A DNA stretch of 64,000 bases. It comes from Zoroaster sp. YZ-2022 (lineage: Eukaryota > Echinodermata > Asteroidea > Forcipulatida > Zoroasteridae). Each line of letters opens with the position of its first letter. Positions within the stretch are counted from its first letter, which is position 1. The notes beneath the pieces are model-generated. The model did no database searches. It saw only the letters and a list, made by a program, of their open reading frames with translations, and was not told the origin of the DNA. Of the stretch, positions 1-12,124 are shown piece after piece. Made by a program: the position numbers and the translations under genes. The stretch spans positions 707,071-771,070 of the forward strand of contig JAQQFT010000023.1 of the NCBI GenBank assembly GCA_029582265.1, read 5' to 3'.

Positions 1-794
1 GGTTCTTCACTTTCAGAAAAACACCATACTTTTGAATTTGGAAAAAAAATCGTACCTTAAACGGCCTCCATGGACACTTAGCCCTCTGTAAAATACCGTC
101 AACTTGCACGCGGTTTCACTGCAAACAATACAGCACTATACAGTGTTACAAAAAAAAACATTTCTATGGTTGGGAATAACTTTTAAAGTTTTCAAGGGAG
201 GCCAATAATTTTATATCTAAATTAAAGCTTAGGTTCTTCACTTTCAGAAAAACACCATACTTTTGAATTTGGAAAAAAAATCGTACCTTAAACGGCCTCC
301 ATGGACACTTAGCCCTCTGTAAAATACCGTCAACTTGAATACGGTTTCACCGCAAACCTTACAGCACTATACAGTGTTACAAAAAAAAAGATGTCTATGG
401 TTGCGAATAACTTTTAAAGTTTTCAAGGGAGGCCGATAATTTTATATCTAAATTAAAGCTTAGGTTCTTCCCTTTCAGAAAAACACCATACTTTTGAATT
501 TTGAAAAAAAAATCGTACCTTAAACGGCCTCCATGGACACTTAGCCCTCTGTAAAATACCGTCAACTTGCATGCGGTTTCACCGCAAACAATACAGCACT
601 ATACAGTGTTACAAAAAATACATTTCTAGTATTGGGAATAACTTTTAAAGTTTTCAAGGGAGGCCGATAATTTTATATCTAAATTAAAGCTTAGGTTCTC
701 CCCTTTCAGACAAACACCATACTTTTGAATTTGGATAATTATTTCGTACCTTAAACGGCCTCCATGGACACTTAGCCCTCAGTAAAATACCGTC

Positions 795-907
795 AACTTG
801 CATACGGTTTCACCGGAAACAATATACAGCACTATACAGTGTTACAAAAAAACTTGCATGCGGTTTCACCGCAAACAATACAGCACTATACAGTGTTACA
901 AAAAAAA
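795..907 (+). repeat. 56-bp partial-monomer tandem duplication
   Basis: The segment starting AACTTGCATACGG at 795 is followed at 851 by a second copy starting AACTTGCATGCGG, an offset of 56 bp. Both run through CAGCACTATACAGTGTTACA. This makes the monomer about 286 bp instead of 230. The two halves differ (CATACGG..CCGGAAAC versus CATGCGG..CCGCAAAC), so the second half was not a simple local slip of the first. Unequal recombination or a template switch between two monomer types, with a junction in the A-run, explains it. The related stretch at about 4.7 kb lacks the duplication. Confidence 0.85.
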
Positions 908-1202
908 CATTTCTATGGTTGGGAATAACTGTTAAAGTTATCAAGGGTGGCCGATAATTTTATATCTAAATTAAAGCTGAGGTACTTCCCTTTCAGAAAA
1001 ACACCATACTTTTGAATTTGGAAAAAAAAATCGTACCTTAAACGGCCTCCATGGACACTTAGCCATCTGTAAAATACCGTCAACTTGCATGCGGTTTCAC
1101 CGCAAACAATACAGCTCTATACAGTGTTACAAAAAATACATTTCTAGGGTTGGGAATAACTTTTAAAGTTTTCAAGGGAGGCCGATAATTTTATATCTAA
1201 AT

Positions 1203-2590
1203 TAAAGCTTAGGTTCTCCCCTTTCAGACAAACACCATACTTTTGAATTTGGATAATTATTTCGTACCTTAAACGGCCTCCATGGACACTTAGCCCTCTA
1301 TAAAATACCGTCAACTTGCATGCGGTTTCACCGGAAACAATATACAGCAGTATACAGTGTTACAAAAAAACATTTATAGGGATGGGAATAACTTTTAAAG
1401 TTTTCAAGGGAGGCCGATAATTTTATATCTAAATTAAAGCTTAGGTTCTTCCCTTTCAGAAAAACACCATACTTTTGAATTTGGGAATTTTTTTCGTACC
1501 TTAAACGGCCTCCATGGACACTTAGCCCTCTCTAAAATACCGTCAACTTGCATGCGGTTTCACCGCAAACAATACAGCACTATACAGTGTTACAAAAAAA
1601 ACATTTCTAGGGTTGGAAATAACTTTTAAAGTTTTCAAGGGAGGCCGATCATTTTATATCTAAATTAAAGCTTAGGTTCTTCCCTTTCAGAAAAACACCA
1701 TACTTTTTAATTTGGATAATTTTTTCGTACCTTAAACGGCCTCCATGGACACTTAGCCCTCTGTAAAATACCGTCAACTTGCATACGGTTTCACCGGAAA
1801 CAATATACAGCAGTATACAGTGTTACAAAAAAACATTTATAGGGATGGGAATACCTTTTAAAGTTTTCAAGGGAGGCCGATAATTTTATATCTAAATTAA
1901 AGCTTAGGTTCTTCCCTTTCAGAAAAACACCATACTTTGAATTTGCAAAAAAAAAATCGTACCTTAAACGGCCTCCATGGACACTTAGCCCTCTGTAAAA
2001 TACCGTCAACTTGCATGCGGTTTCACCGCAAACAATACAGCACTATACAGTGTTACAAAAAAAACATTTCTAGGGTTGGGAATAACTTTTAAAGTTTTCA
2101 AGGGAGGCCGATCATTTTATATCTAAATTAAAGCTTAGGTTCTACCCTTTCAGAAAAACACCATACTTTTGAATTTGGATAGTTTTTTCGTACCTTAAAC
2201 GGCCTCCATGGACACTTAGCCCTCTGTAAAATACCGTCAACTTGCATACGGTTTCACCCCAAACAATATACAGCACTATACAGTGTTACAAAAAAACATT
2301 TATAGGGATGGGAATAACTTTTAAAGTTTTCAAGGGAGGCCGATAATTTTATATCTAAATTAAAGCTTAGGTTCTTCCCTTTCAGAAAAACACCATACCT
2401 TTGAATTTGGGAATTTTTTTCGTACCTTAAACGGCCTCCATGGACACTTAGGCCTCTCTAAAATACCGTCAACTTGCATGCGGTTTCACCGCAAACAATA
2501 CAGCACTATACAGTGTTACAAAAAAAACATTTCTAGGATTGGAAATAACTTTTAAAGTTTTCAAGGGAGGCCGATCATTTTATATCTAAA
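1203..2590 (+). repeat. Higher-order repeat copy A (six monomers, 1,623-bp offset)
   Basis: Six successive monomers here match the six at about 2826-4212 in the same order, including private variants. The shared markers are CCCTCTATAAAA (near 1293 and 2916), GTTTCACCCC (2251 and 3874, offset 1,623) and TTAGGCCTCTC (2448 and 4070, offset 1,622 because one T is missing in copy B). The hypervariable site reads in the same order in both: ATAATTATTT, GAATTTTTTT, ATAATTTTTT, A-run, ATAGTTTTTT, GAATTTTTTT. The offset equals seven monomers. This is a higher-order repeat or recent segmental duplication inside the array. Edges are approximate because neighbouring monomers are also similar. Confidence 0.85.
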
Positions 2591-2825
2591 TTAAAGCTTA
2601 TGGTTCTTCCCTTTCAGAAAAACCACCATACTTTTGAATTTGGAAAAAAAAATCGTACCTTAAACGGCCTCCATGGACACTTAGCCCTCTGTAAAATACC
2701 GTCAACTTGCATGCGGTTTCACCGCAAACATTACAGCACTATACAGTGTTACAAAAAAAAAGATTTCTATGGTTGCGAATAACTTTTAAAGTTTTCAAGG
2801 GAGGCCGATAATTTTATATCTAAAT

Positions 2826-4212
2826 TAAAGCTTAGGTTCTCCCCTTTCAGAAAAACACCATAGATTTGAATTTGGATAATTATTTTGTACCTTAAACGGC
2901 CTCCATGGACACTTAGCCCTCTATAAAATACCGTCAACTTGCATGCGGTTTCACCGGAAACAATATACAGCAGTATACAGTCTTACAAAAAAACATTTAT
3001 AGGGATGGGAATAACTTTTAAAGTTTTCAAGGGAGGCCGATAATTTTATATCTAAATTAAAGCTTAGGTTCTTCCCTTTCAGAAAAACACCATACTTTTG
3101 AATTTGGGAATTTTTTTCGTACCTTAAACGGCCTCCATGGACACTTAGCCCTCTCTAAAATACCGTCAACTTGCATGCGGTTTCACCGCAAACAATACAG
3201 CACTATACAGTGTTACAACCAAAACATTTCTAGGGTTGGAAATAACTTTTAAAGTTTTCAAGGGAGGCCGATCATTTTATATCTAAATTAAAGCTTAGGT
3301 TCTTCCCTTTCAGAAAAACACCATACTTTTTAATTTGGATAATTTTTTCGTACCTTAAACGGCCTCCATGGACACTTAGCCCTCTGTAAAATACCGTCAA
3401 CTTGCATACGGTTTCACCGGAAACAATATACAGCAGTATACAGTGTTACAAAAAAACATTTATAGGGATGGGAATACCTTTTAAAGTTTTCAAGGGAGGC
3501 CGATAATTTTATATCTAAATTAAAGCTTAGGTTCTTCCCTTTCAGAAAAACACCATACTTTTGAATTTGGAAAAAAAAATCGTACCTTAAACGGCCTCCA
3601 TGGACACTTAGCCCTCTGTAAAATACCGTCAACTTGCATGCGGTTTCACCGCAAACAATACAGCACTATACAGTGTTACAAAAAAAACATTTCTAGGGTT
3701 GGGAATAACTTTTAAAGTTTTCAAGGGAGGCCGATAATTTTATATCTAAATTAAAGCTTAGGTTCTACCCTTTCAGAAAAACACCATACTTTTGAATTTG
3801 GATAGTTTTTTCGTACCTTAAACGGCCTCCATGGACACTTAGCCCTCTGTAAAATACCGTCAACTTGCATACGGTTTCACCCCAAACAATATACAGCACT
3901 ATACAGTGTTACAAAAAAACATTTATAGGGATGGGAATAACTTTAAAGTTTTCAAGGGAGGCCGATAATTTTATATCTAAATTAAAGCTTAGGTTCTTCC
4001 CTTTCAGAAAAACACCATACCTTTGAATTTGGGAATTTTTTTCGTACCTTAAACGGCCTCCATGGACACTTAGGCCTCTCTAAAATACCGTCAACTTGCA
4101 TGCGGTTTCACCGCAAACTATACAGCACTATACAGTGTTACAAAAAAAACATTTCTAGGGTTGGAAATAACTTTTAAAGTTTTCAAGGGAGGCCGATCAT
4201 TTTATATCTAAA
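2826..4212 (+). repeat. Higher-order repeat copy B (partner of 1203-2590)
   Basis: Second copy of the six-monomer block described at 1203-2590. It differs by scattered single bases and small indels, for example one T missing in the TTTTAAAG tract near 3951. The seventh monomer of each period is less alike: the monomer near 2600-2830 has an A-run at the hypervariable site, whereas the one near 4220-4430 reads ATAATGTTTT. The duplicated unit may therefore be six monomers plus a variable spacer monomer rather than a fixed 7-mer. The copy then runs into another duplicated stretch (about 4.4-5.4 kb) that resembles 0.4-1.45 kb. Confidence 0.83.
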
Positions 4213-4429
4213 TTAAAGCTTAGGTTCTTCCCTTTCAGAAAAACACCATACTTTTTAATTTGGATAATGTTTTCGTACCTTAAACGGCCTCCATGGACAC
4301 TTAGCCCTCTGTAAAATACCGTCAACTTGCATACGGTTTCACCGGAAACAATACAGCACTATACAGTGTTACAACAAAAACATTTCTATGGTTGGGAATA
4401 ACTTTAACAGTTTTCAAGGGAGGCCAATA

Positions 4430-5340
4430 ATTTTATATCTAATTTAAAGCTTAGGTTCTTCCCTTTCAGAAAAACACCATACTTTTGAATTTGGAAAAAA
4501 AATTCGTACCTTAAACGGCCTCCATGGACACTTAGCCCTCTGTAAAATACCGTCAACTTGCATGCGGTTTCACCGCAAACAATACAGCACTATACAGTGT
4601 TACAAAAAATACATTTCTAGTATTGGGAATAACTTTTAACGTTTTCAAGGAGTGTCTTTCCTTTCAGACCAACACCATACTTTTGAATTTGGATAATTAT
4701 TTCGTAGAACGGCCTCCATGGACACTTAGCCCTCAGTAAAATACCGTCAACTTGCATGCGGTTTCACCGGAAACAATACAGCACTATACAGTGTTACAAA
4801 AACATTTCTATGGTTGGGAATAACTGTTAAAAGTTATCAAGGGTGGCCGATAATTTTATATCTAAATTAAAGCTGAGGTTCCCCTTTCAGAAAAACACCA
4901 TACTTTGAATTTGGAAAAATTATTCGTACCTTAAACGGCCTCAATGGACATAGCCATCTGTAAAATACCGTCAACTTGCATACGGTTTCACCGCAAACAA
5001 TACAGCACTATACAGTGTTACAAAAATACATTTCTAGGGTTGGGAATAACTTTTAAAGTTTTCAAGGAGGCCGATAATTTTATATCTAAATTAAAAGCTT
5101 AGGTTCTCCCCTTTCAGACAAACACCATACTTTTGAATTTGGATAATTATTTCTTTACCTTAAACGGTCTCCATGGACATAGCCCTATAAAATACCGTCA
5201 ACTTGCATGCGGTTTCACCGGAAACAATATACAGCAGTATACAGTCTTACAAAAAAAACATTTATAGGGATGGGAATAACTTTTAAAGTTTTCAAGGAGG
5301 GCCGATAATTTTATATCTAAATTAAAGCAGGTTCTTCCTT
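4430..5340 (+). repeat. Second duplicated stretch, related to about 440-1440
   Basis: This stretch repeats a series of rare variants found at 0.4-1.45 kb. They are TACATTTCTAGTATTGGG (near 612 and 4610), AACTGTTAAAGTTATC with GGGTGGCCG (near 928 and 4822), AAAGCTGAGGT (near 973 and 4869), AGCCATCTGT (1061 and 4952) and the CTATAAAATACCG variant (1298 and 5186). The offset falls from about 3,991 to about 3,890 bp because this copy lacks the 56-bp duplication at 795-907 and has lost about 40 bp near 4650. It is a larger-scale duplication within the same array, partly decayed or mis-assembled. Boundaries are approximate. Confidence 0.75.
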
Positions 5341-8299
5341 TCCGAAAAACACCATACTTTTGAATTTGGAAAAAAAAATCGTACCTTAAACGGCCTCCAT
5401 GGACACTTAGCCCTCTCTAAAATACCGTCAACTTGCATGCGGTTTCACCGCAAACAGTACAGCACTATACAGTGTTACAAAAAAAACATTTCTAGGGTTG
5501 GGAATAACTTTTAAAGTTTTCAAGGGAGGCCGATCATTTTATATCTAAATTAAAGCTTAGGTTCTTCCCTTTCAGAAAAACACCATACTTTTGAATTTGG
5601 GAATTTTTTTCGTACCTTAAACGGCCTCCATGGACACTTAGCACTCTCTAAAATACCTACAACTTGCATGAGATTTCACCGGAAACAATATACAGCACTA
5701 TACAGTGTTACAAAAAACATTTCTAGGGGTTGGGAATAACTTTTAAAGTTTTCAAGGAGGCCGATCATTTTATATCTAAATTAAAGCTTAGGTTCTTCCT
5801 TTCAGAAAACACCATACTTTTTAATTTGAATTTTTTTCGTACCTTAAACGGCCTCCATGGACACTTAGCCCTCTGTAAAATACCCTCAACTTGCATGGTT
5901 TCACGCAAACAATATACAGCACTATACCATGTTACAAAAAAACATTTATAGGGTTGGGAATAACTTTTAAAGTTTTCAAGGGAGGTCGATAATTTTTTAT
6001 CTAAATTAAAGCTTAGGTTCTTCCTTTCAGAAAACACAATACTTGTGAATTTGGAAAAACAAATCGTACCTTAAACGGCCTCCATGGACACTTAGCCCTC
6101 TGTAAAATACTGTCAACTTGCATACGGTTTCACCGCAAACATTACAGCACTATATAGTGTTACAAAAAAAAGATTTCTATGGTTGGGAATAACTTTAAAG
6201 TTTTCAAGGGAGGCCGATCATTTTATATCTAAATTAAAGCTTAGGTTCTTCCTTTCAGAAAAACACCATACTTTTGAATTTGGATAATTTTTTCGTATGC
6301 ACTAACAGCCTCCATGGACACTTAGCCCTCTGTAAAATACCGTCAACTTGCATACGGTTTCACCCGGAAACAATATACAGCACTATACAGTGTTGCAAAA
6401 AACATTATAGGGATGGGAATAACTTTTAAAGTTTTCAAGGGAGGCCGATAATTTTATATCTAAATTAAAGCTTAGGTTCTTCCCTTTCAGAAAAACACCA
6501 TACTTTTGAATTTGGAAAAAAAAATCGTACCTTAAACGGCCTCCATGGACACTTAGCCCTCTGTAAAATACCGTCAACTTGCATGCGGTTTCACCGCAAA
6601 CAATACAGCACTATACAGTGTTACAAAAAAAAACATTTCTATGGTTGGAAATAACTTTTAAAGTTTTCAAGGGAGGCCGATAATTTTATATCTAAATTAA
6701 AGCTTAGGTTACCCTTCAGAAAACACACCATACTTTTGAATTTGGATAATTATTTCGTACCTTAAACGGCCTCCATGGACACTTATAGCCCTCTGTAAAA
6801 TACCGTCAACTTGCATACGGTTTCACCCCAAACAATATACAGCACTATACAGTGTTACAAAAACATTTATAGGGATGGGAATAACTTTTAAAGTTTTCAA
6901 AGGGAGGCCGATAATTTTATATCTAAATTAAAGCTTAGGTTCTTCCCTTTCAGAAAAACACCATACTTTGAATTTGGGATAATTTTTCGTACCTTAAACG
7001 GCCTCCATGGACACTTAGCCCTCTGTAAAATACTGTCAACTTGTACGTGGTTTCACCGCAAACAATACAGCAGTATACAGTGTTACAAAAAACATTTCTA
7101 GGATTGAGAATAACTTTTAAAGTTTTCAAGGGAGGCCGATCATTTTATATCTAAATTAAAGCTTAGGTTCTTCCTTTCAGAAAAAACACCATACTTTTGA
7201 ATTTGGAAAAAAGTTTTTCGTACCTTAACGGCCTCCATGGACACTTAGCCCTCTGTAAAATACTGTCAACTTGCATGCGGTTTCACCGCAAACAATACAG
7301 CACTATACAGTGTTACAAAAAAACATTTCTATGGTTGCGAATAACTTTAAAGTTTTCAAGGGGAGGCCGATCAATTTTATATCTAAATTAAAGCTTAGGT
7401 TCTACCCTTTCAGAAAAACACCATACTTTGAATTTGATAATTTTTTCGTACCTTAAACGGCCTCCATGGACACTTAGCCCTCTGTAAAATACCGTCAACT
7501 TGCATACGGTTTCACCTGGAAACAATATACAGCAGTATACAGTGTTACAAAAACATTTATAGGGATGGGACTAACTTTTAAAGTTATCACGGGCGGCCGA
7601 TACTTTCATATCTAAATTAAAGCTTAGGTCCTTCCCTTTCAGAATTTCATCTTACTTTTGAATTTGGTAAAAAAATCGTACCTTAAACGGCCTCCATGGA
7701 CACTTAGCCCTCTGTAAAATACCGTCAACTTCCATGCGGTTTCACCGCAAACAATACAGCACTATACAGTGTTACACAAAACTAAATGGCTAGGGTTGGG
7801 AATAACTTTAAAGTTTTCAAGGAGGCCGATCATTTTATATCTAAATTAAAGTTTAGGTTCTTCCCTTTCAGAAAACCACCATACTTTTTTTGAATTTGAG
7901 AACATTAGTTTTCTGTACCTTAAACGGCCTCCATGGACACCTTAGCCCTCTGTAAAATACCGTCAACTTGCATGCGGTTTCACCGCAAACAATATACAAC
8001 ACTATACAGTGTTACAAAAACATTTCTATGGTTGGGAATAACTTTTAAAGTTTTCAAGGGAGGCCGATAATTTTATATCTAAATTAAAGCTTAGGTTCTT
8101 CCTTTCAGAAAAACACCATACCTTTGAATTTGGATAATTTTTTCGTACCTTAAACGGCCTCCATGGACATAGCCCTCTGTAAATACCGTCAACTTCCATG
8201 CGGTTTCACCGCAAACAATACAGCACTATACAGTAATACAAAAAAACATTTCTAGGATTGGGACATAACTTTTAAAGTTTTCAAGGAGCATCGATCATT

Positions 8300-11200
8300 T
8301 TTTATCTATCTAAATTAAAGCTTATGGTTCTCCCTTCAGAAAACCACCATACTTTTGAATTTGGAAAATTATTTCAGGTACCTTAAACGGCCTGGACACT
8401 TTCAGGCAGTCCCTCAGTAAATATACTGTCTAACTTGCATGCGGTTTTCACCGCAACACATATACAGCATCTATACAGTGTTACAAAAACAGATTTCTAG
8501 GTTGGGAATAACTTCTTTAAAGTTTTCAAGTGGAGGCCAGGCCAATAATTTTAATATCTAAATTAAAGCTAGGTTCTTCCCCATTTCAGAAAAACACACC
8601 ATACATTTGAATTTTGATAATTATTTCTGTACCTTAAACGGCCTCAATGGACACTTTAGCCATCTGTAAAATACCGTCACTTCACTTGCATACGGTTTCA
8701 CCGCAAACATACAGCACTGTTGTGCACAATATTACAAAACACATTTCTAGTATTGGGAATTAACCTTTTTCAAGTTTTCAAGGGAGGCCGATACGTTATA
8801 TTATATAAATTAAAGCATTAGGTTCTTCCCTTTCAGACAAAGACCAATTACTTCTTTGAATTTTGGGGCAATTTTTTCGTACCTTAAACGGCCCCTTATG
8901 GACACTTAGCCCTCAGTAAAATACCGTCAACTCTCTTGCATATGGTTTTCATCGGAAACAATATACAGCACTATATACAGTGCGTTACAAAAAACATTTA
9001 TAGGGGATTGGGAATAACTTTTAAAGTTTTCAAGGTAGGCCAATAATTTTTATATTCAAATTAAAGCTTTATGTTCTTCCCTTTCAGAAAAAACACCATA
9101 GATTTTCTTGAATTTGGGAAATTTTTTGCACCTAAACGGCCTCCATGGACACTTTCTTCTTAATATCTGTCTAAAATACCGTCAATCTCCATGCATGTGC
9201 GTTTCTTACCGCAAACAATACAGCACTATACAGTGTTACAAACAAAACATTTCTATGGTTGGGAATAATTGTTAAAGCTTATCAAGGGTGGCTGATAATT
9301 TTATATTCAAATTAAAGCTTAGTACTTTCCTTCAGAAAAACACCATACTTTTGAAATTTTGGGAAATTTTTTCGTTTTAAACGGGCCTCCATGGACACTT
9401 AGCCCTCTGCAAATACCCGTCAATCTCTTGCATACGGTTTCTTCACCGCAAACATTACAGTTAAAGCACCAGTACCATAGTATTACAAAACAAAATTTCT
9501 ATGGTTGGGAAATAACTCTTTAAAGTTTCTCAAGGGAGGCCCTAATTTTATGTCCAAATTAAAGCTTTAGGTTTCTCCCCTTTCTGAAAAAAAATACTTT
9601 TGAATTTGATTTTCGTACCTTAAACGGCCTCCCATGCGGACACTTAGCCCTCAGTAAATAATGCCAACTTGCATACGGTTTCACCGAAACAAACAATATA
9701 CAGCACTATACAGTGTTACAAAAACATTTATAGGATGGGAATAGAACTTTTAAAAGTTTTCTAAGGAGGCCAATAATTTATATATTCAAATTAAAGCTTA
9801 GGTTCTTCCTATTTCAGAAAAAACACCATACTTTTGAATTTGGAAAAAATTTCGTACCCCTTAAACGGCCTCCATGGACACTTAGCCATCTGTAAAATAC
9901 CGTCAACTTGGGTATAATGGGTTTCACCGGAACAATGTAAGCAGCACTATACAGTATTACAAAAAATTTATAGGGATTGGGAATAACTTTGAAAGTTTTC
10001 AAGGGAGGCTGATAATTATATATATATCTAAAATTAAAGCTTGGTTCTTCCCCTTTTCAGACAAACACCATACTTTGAATTTGGGAATTATTTTTCGTAC
10101 CTTAAACGGCCTCCCATGGGACACTTTCAGCCCTCCTCTAAAATACTGTCATCTCTCTGCATGCAAGTGGTTCTCACCTGCAAACAATATACAGCACTAT
10201 ACAGTGTTACAACAAACATACTTCTAGGATTGGGAATAACTTTAAAGTTTTCAAGGGAGGCGATCACGGCTCTTTATATCTTAAATTAAAGCTTAGGTTC
10301 TACCCTTTCAGAAAAACACCATTGCTTTTTGAATTTGGATACTATTTCGTACCTTAAACGGCCTCCATTGCGGGACACTTTTAGGCCCTCTGTAAAATAC
10401 CGTCAACTTGCATATGCGGTTTCACCTCGCAAACAATACAGCACTATATACAGTGTTACAAAAAACATTTCTAGGGTTGGGAATAACTTTTTAAAGTTTT
10501 CAAGGGAGGCCGATAATACCTTATATCTAAACTAAAGCTTAGGTTCCCACCCTTCAGAAAAACACTCATACTTTTTGAATTTGAAATTTTTTTTCGTACC
10601 CTTAAACGGCCTCCATGGACACTTAGCCCTCTGTAAACAATACTGTCAACTTGCATAATGGTTTTCACCGCAAACAATACAGCACTATACAGTGTTACAA
10701 AAAAACAAGATTTCTATGGTTGGGAATAACTTTTAAAGTTTTCAAGGGAGGCTGATAATGTTTTATATCTAAATTAAAGCTTAGGTTCTTCCCTTTCAGA
10801 AAAACACCATACTTTTTGAATTTGGAATTATTTCGTACCTAAACGGCCTCCATGGACACTTAGCCCTCTTGTAAAATACCGTCAACTTCCAGTATGCGGT
10901 TTCCTACCGCAAACAATATACAGCACTATACAGTGTTACACAAAATAGATTTCTATAGGGTTGGGAATAACTTTAAAGTTTTCAAGGGAGGCCGATAATT
11001 TTATATCTTAAATTAAAGCTTAGGTTCTCCCCTTTCAGACAAACACCATACTTTTGAATTTGGATAATTATTTCGTACCTTAAACGGCCTCCATGGACAC
11101 TTAGCCCCTCTGTAAAATAGTCCGTCAATCTTGCATTCGGTTTCACCGGAAACAATATACAGCACTATACAGTGTTACAAAAACATTTCTAGGATTGGGA

Positions 11201-11624
11201 ATAACTTTTTAAAGTTTTCAAGGAGTTTGATAATTTTATATCTAAATTAAAAGCTTAGGTTCTTCCTTTCAGAAAACACCATAGATTTGAATTTGAATAA
11301 TTATTTCGTACCTTAAATCATTCTATGGACACTTAGCCATCTGTAAAATACTGTCGTCTCGGTATGCGGTTTCACCGTGCCACCACAGCACTACAAGCGT
11401 GTGTTACAAAAATACATTTTGTGGGTTGGGGAATAACTTTAAAGTTTTCTAAGGGAGGTTGATAATTTTATATCTAAATTAAAGCTTAGGTTCTCCCCTT
11501 TCAGAAAACACCCATATTTCTTGAATTTGGAATTTCGTACCCAACCCCTCCATGGACATTTAGCCTCTGTTCCCTAAACTTGAATACGGTTTCCCCCCAA
11601 ACAAACAACACTAACATTTACAAA
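8300..11624 (+). repeat. Indel-rich satellite tail before gap 1
   Basis: Still the same monomer, but with many 1-4 base insertions and deletions per copy, such as CAATCTC or CAACTCTC for CAACTT, doubled letters, and GCGTTAC for GTTAC. Just before the gap (about 11,520-11,624) the monomer is badly garbled. Substitutions that would mark old, diverged monomers are comparatively few. The position next to a scaffold gap and the dominance of indels suggest weak consensus at a contig end. Truly older monomers at an array edge are the alternative. Fine detail here should not be trusted. Confidence 0.7.
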
Positions 11625-12124
11625 NNNNNNNNNNNNNNNNNNNNNNNNNNNNNNNNNNNNNNNNNNNNNNNNNNNNNNNNNNNNNNNNNNNNNNNNNNNN
11701 NNNNNNNNNNNNNNNNNNNNNNNNNNNNNNNNNNNNNNNNNNNNNNNNNNNNNNNNNNNNNNNNNNNNNNNNNNNNNNNNNNNNNNNNNNNNNNNNNNNN
11801 NNNNNNNNNNNNNNNNNNNNNNNNNNNNNNNNNNNNNNNNNNNNNNNNNNNNNNNNNNNNNNNNNNNNNNNNNNNNNNNNNNNNNNNNNNNNNNNNNNNN
11901 NNNNNNNNNNNNNNNNNNNNNNNNNNNNNNNNNNNNNNNNNNNNNNNNNNNNNNNNNNNNNNNNNNNNNNNNNNNNNNNNNNNNNNNNNNNNNNNNNNNN
12001 NNNNNNNNNNNNNNNNNNNNNNNNNNNNNNNNNNNNNNNNNNNNNNNNNNNNNNNNNNNNNNNNNNNNNNNNNNNNNNNNNNNNNNNNNNNNNNNNNNNN
12101 NNNNNNNNNNNNNNNNNNNNNNNN
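11625..12124. other. Assembly gap 1 (500 N)
   Basis: Exactly 500 unknown bases with satellite on both sides in the same orientation. A round number is a placeholder, so the true distance is unknown. The monomer subtype changes across it (GCACTATACAGTGTTAC to GAACTATACAGTCTTACG), so the two sides are probably different parts of the array. Confidence 0.98.

Larger units (their letters stand above)
1..11624 (+). repeat. Satellite array block 1, about 230-bp monomer, forward orientation
   Basis: About 50 tandem copies of one AT-rich monomer. The phrase GGTTCTTC..CTTTCAGAAAAACACC recurs near 1, 231, 462 and 692, giving a period of 230-231 bp. Landmarks in order within a monomer are TTCGTACCTTAAACGGCC, TCCATGGACACTTAGCCC, ACTTGCATGCGGTTTCACCG, CAGCACTATACAGTGTTAC, GGGAATAACTTTTAAAGTTT and TCTAAATTAAAGCTTAGG. 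The diagnostic state here is GCACTATACAGTGTTACAAA, unlike block 2. A short site between TTTGG and CGTACC is hypervariable (A-run, GAATTTTTTT, ATAATTATTT, ATAATTTTTT, ATAGTTTTTT), which lets individual monomers be tracked. Copies are very similar up to about 4.3 kb; indels increase afterwards and are dense from about 8.3 kb to the gap. No coding function is inferred. The family is not one I recognise. Confidence 0.97.
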
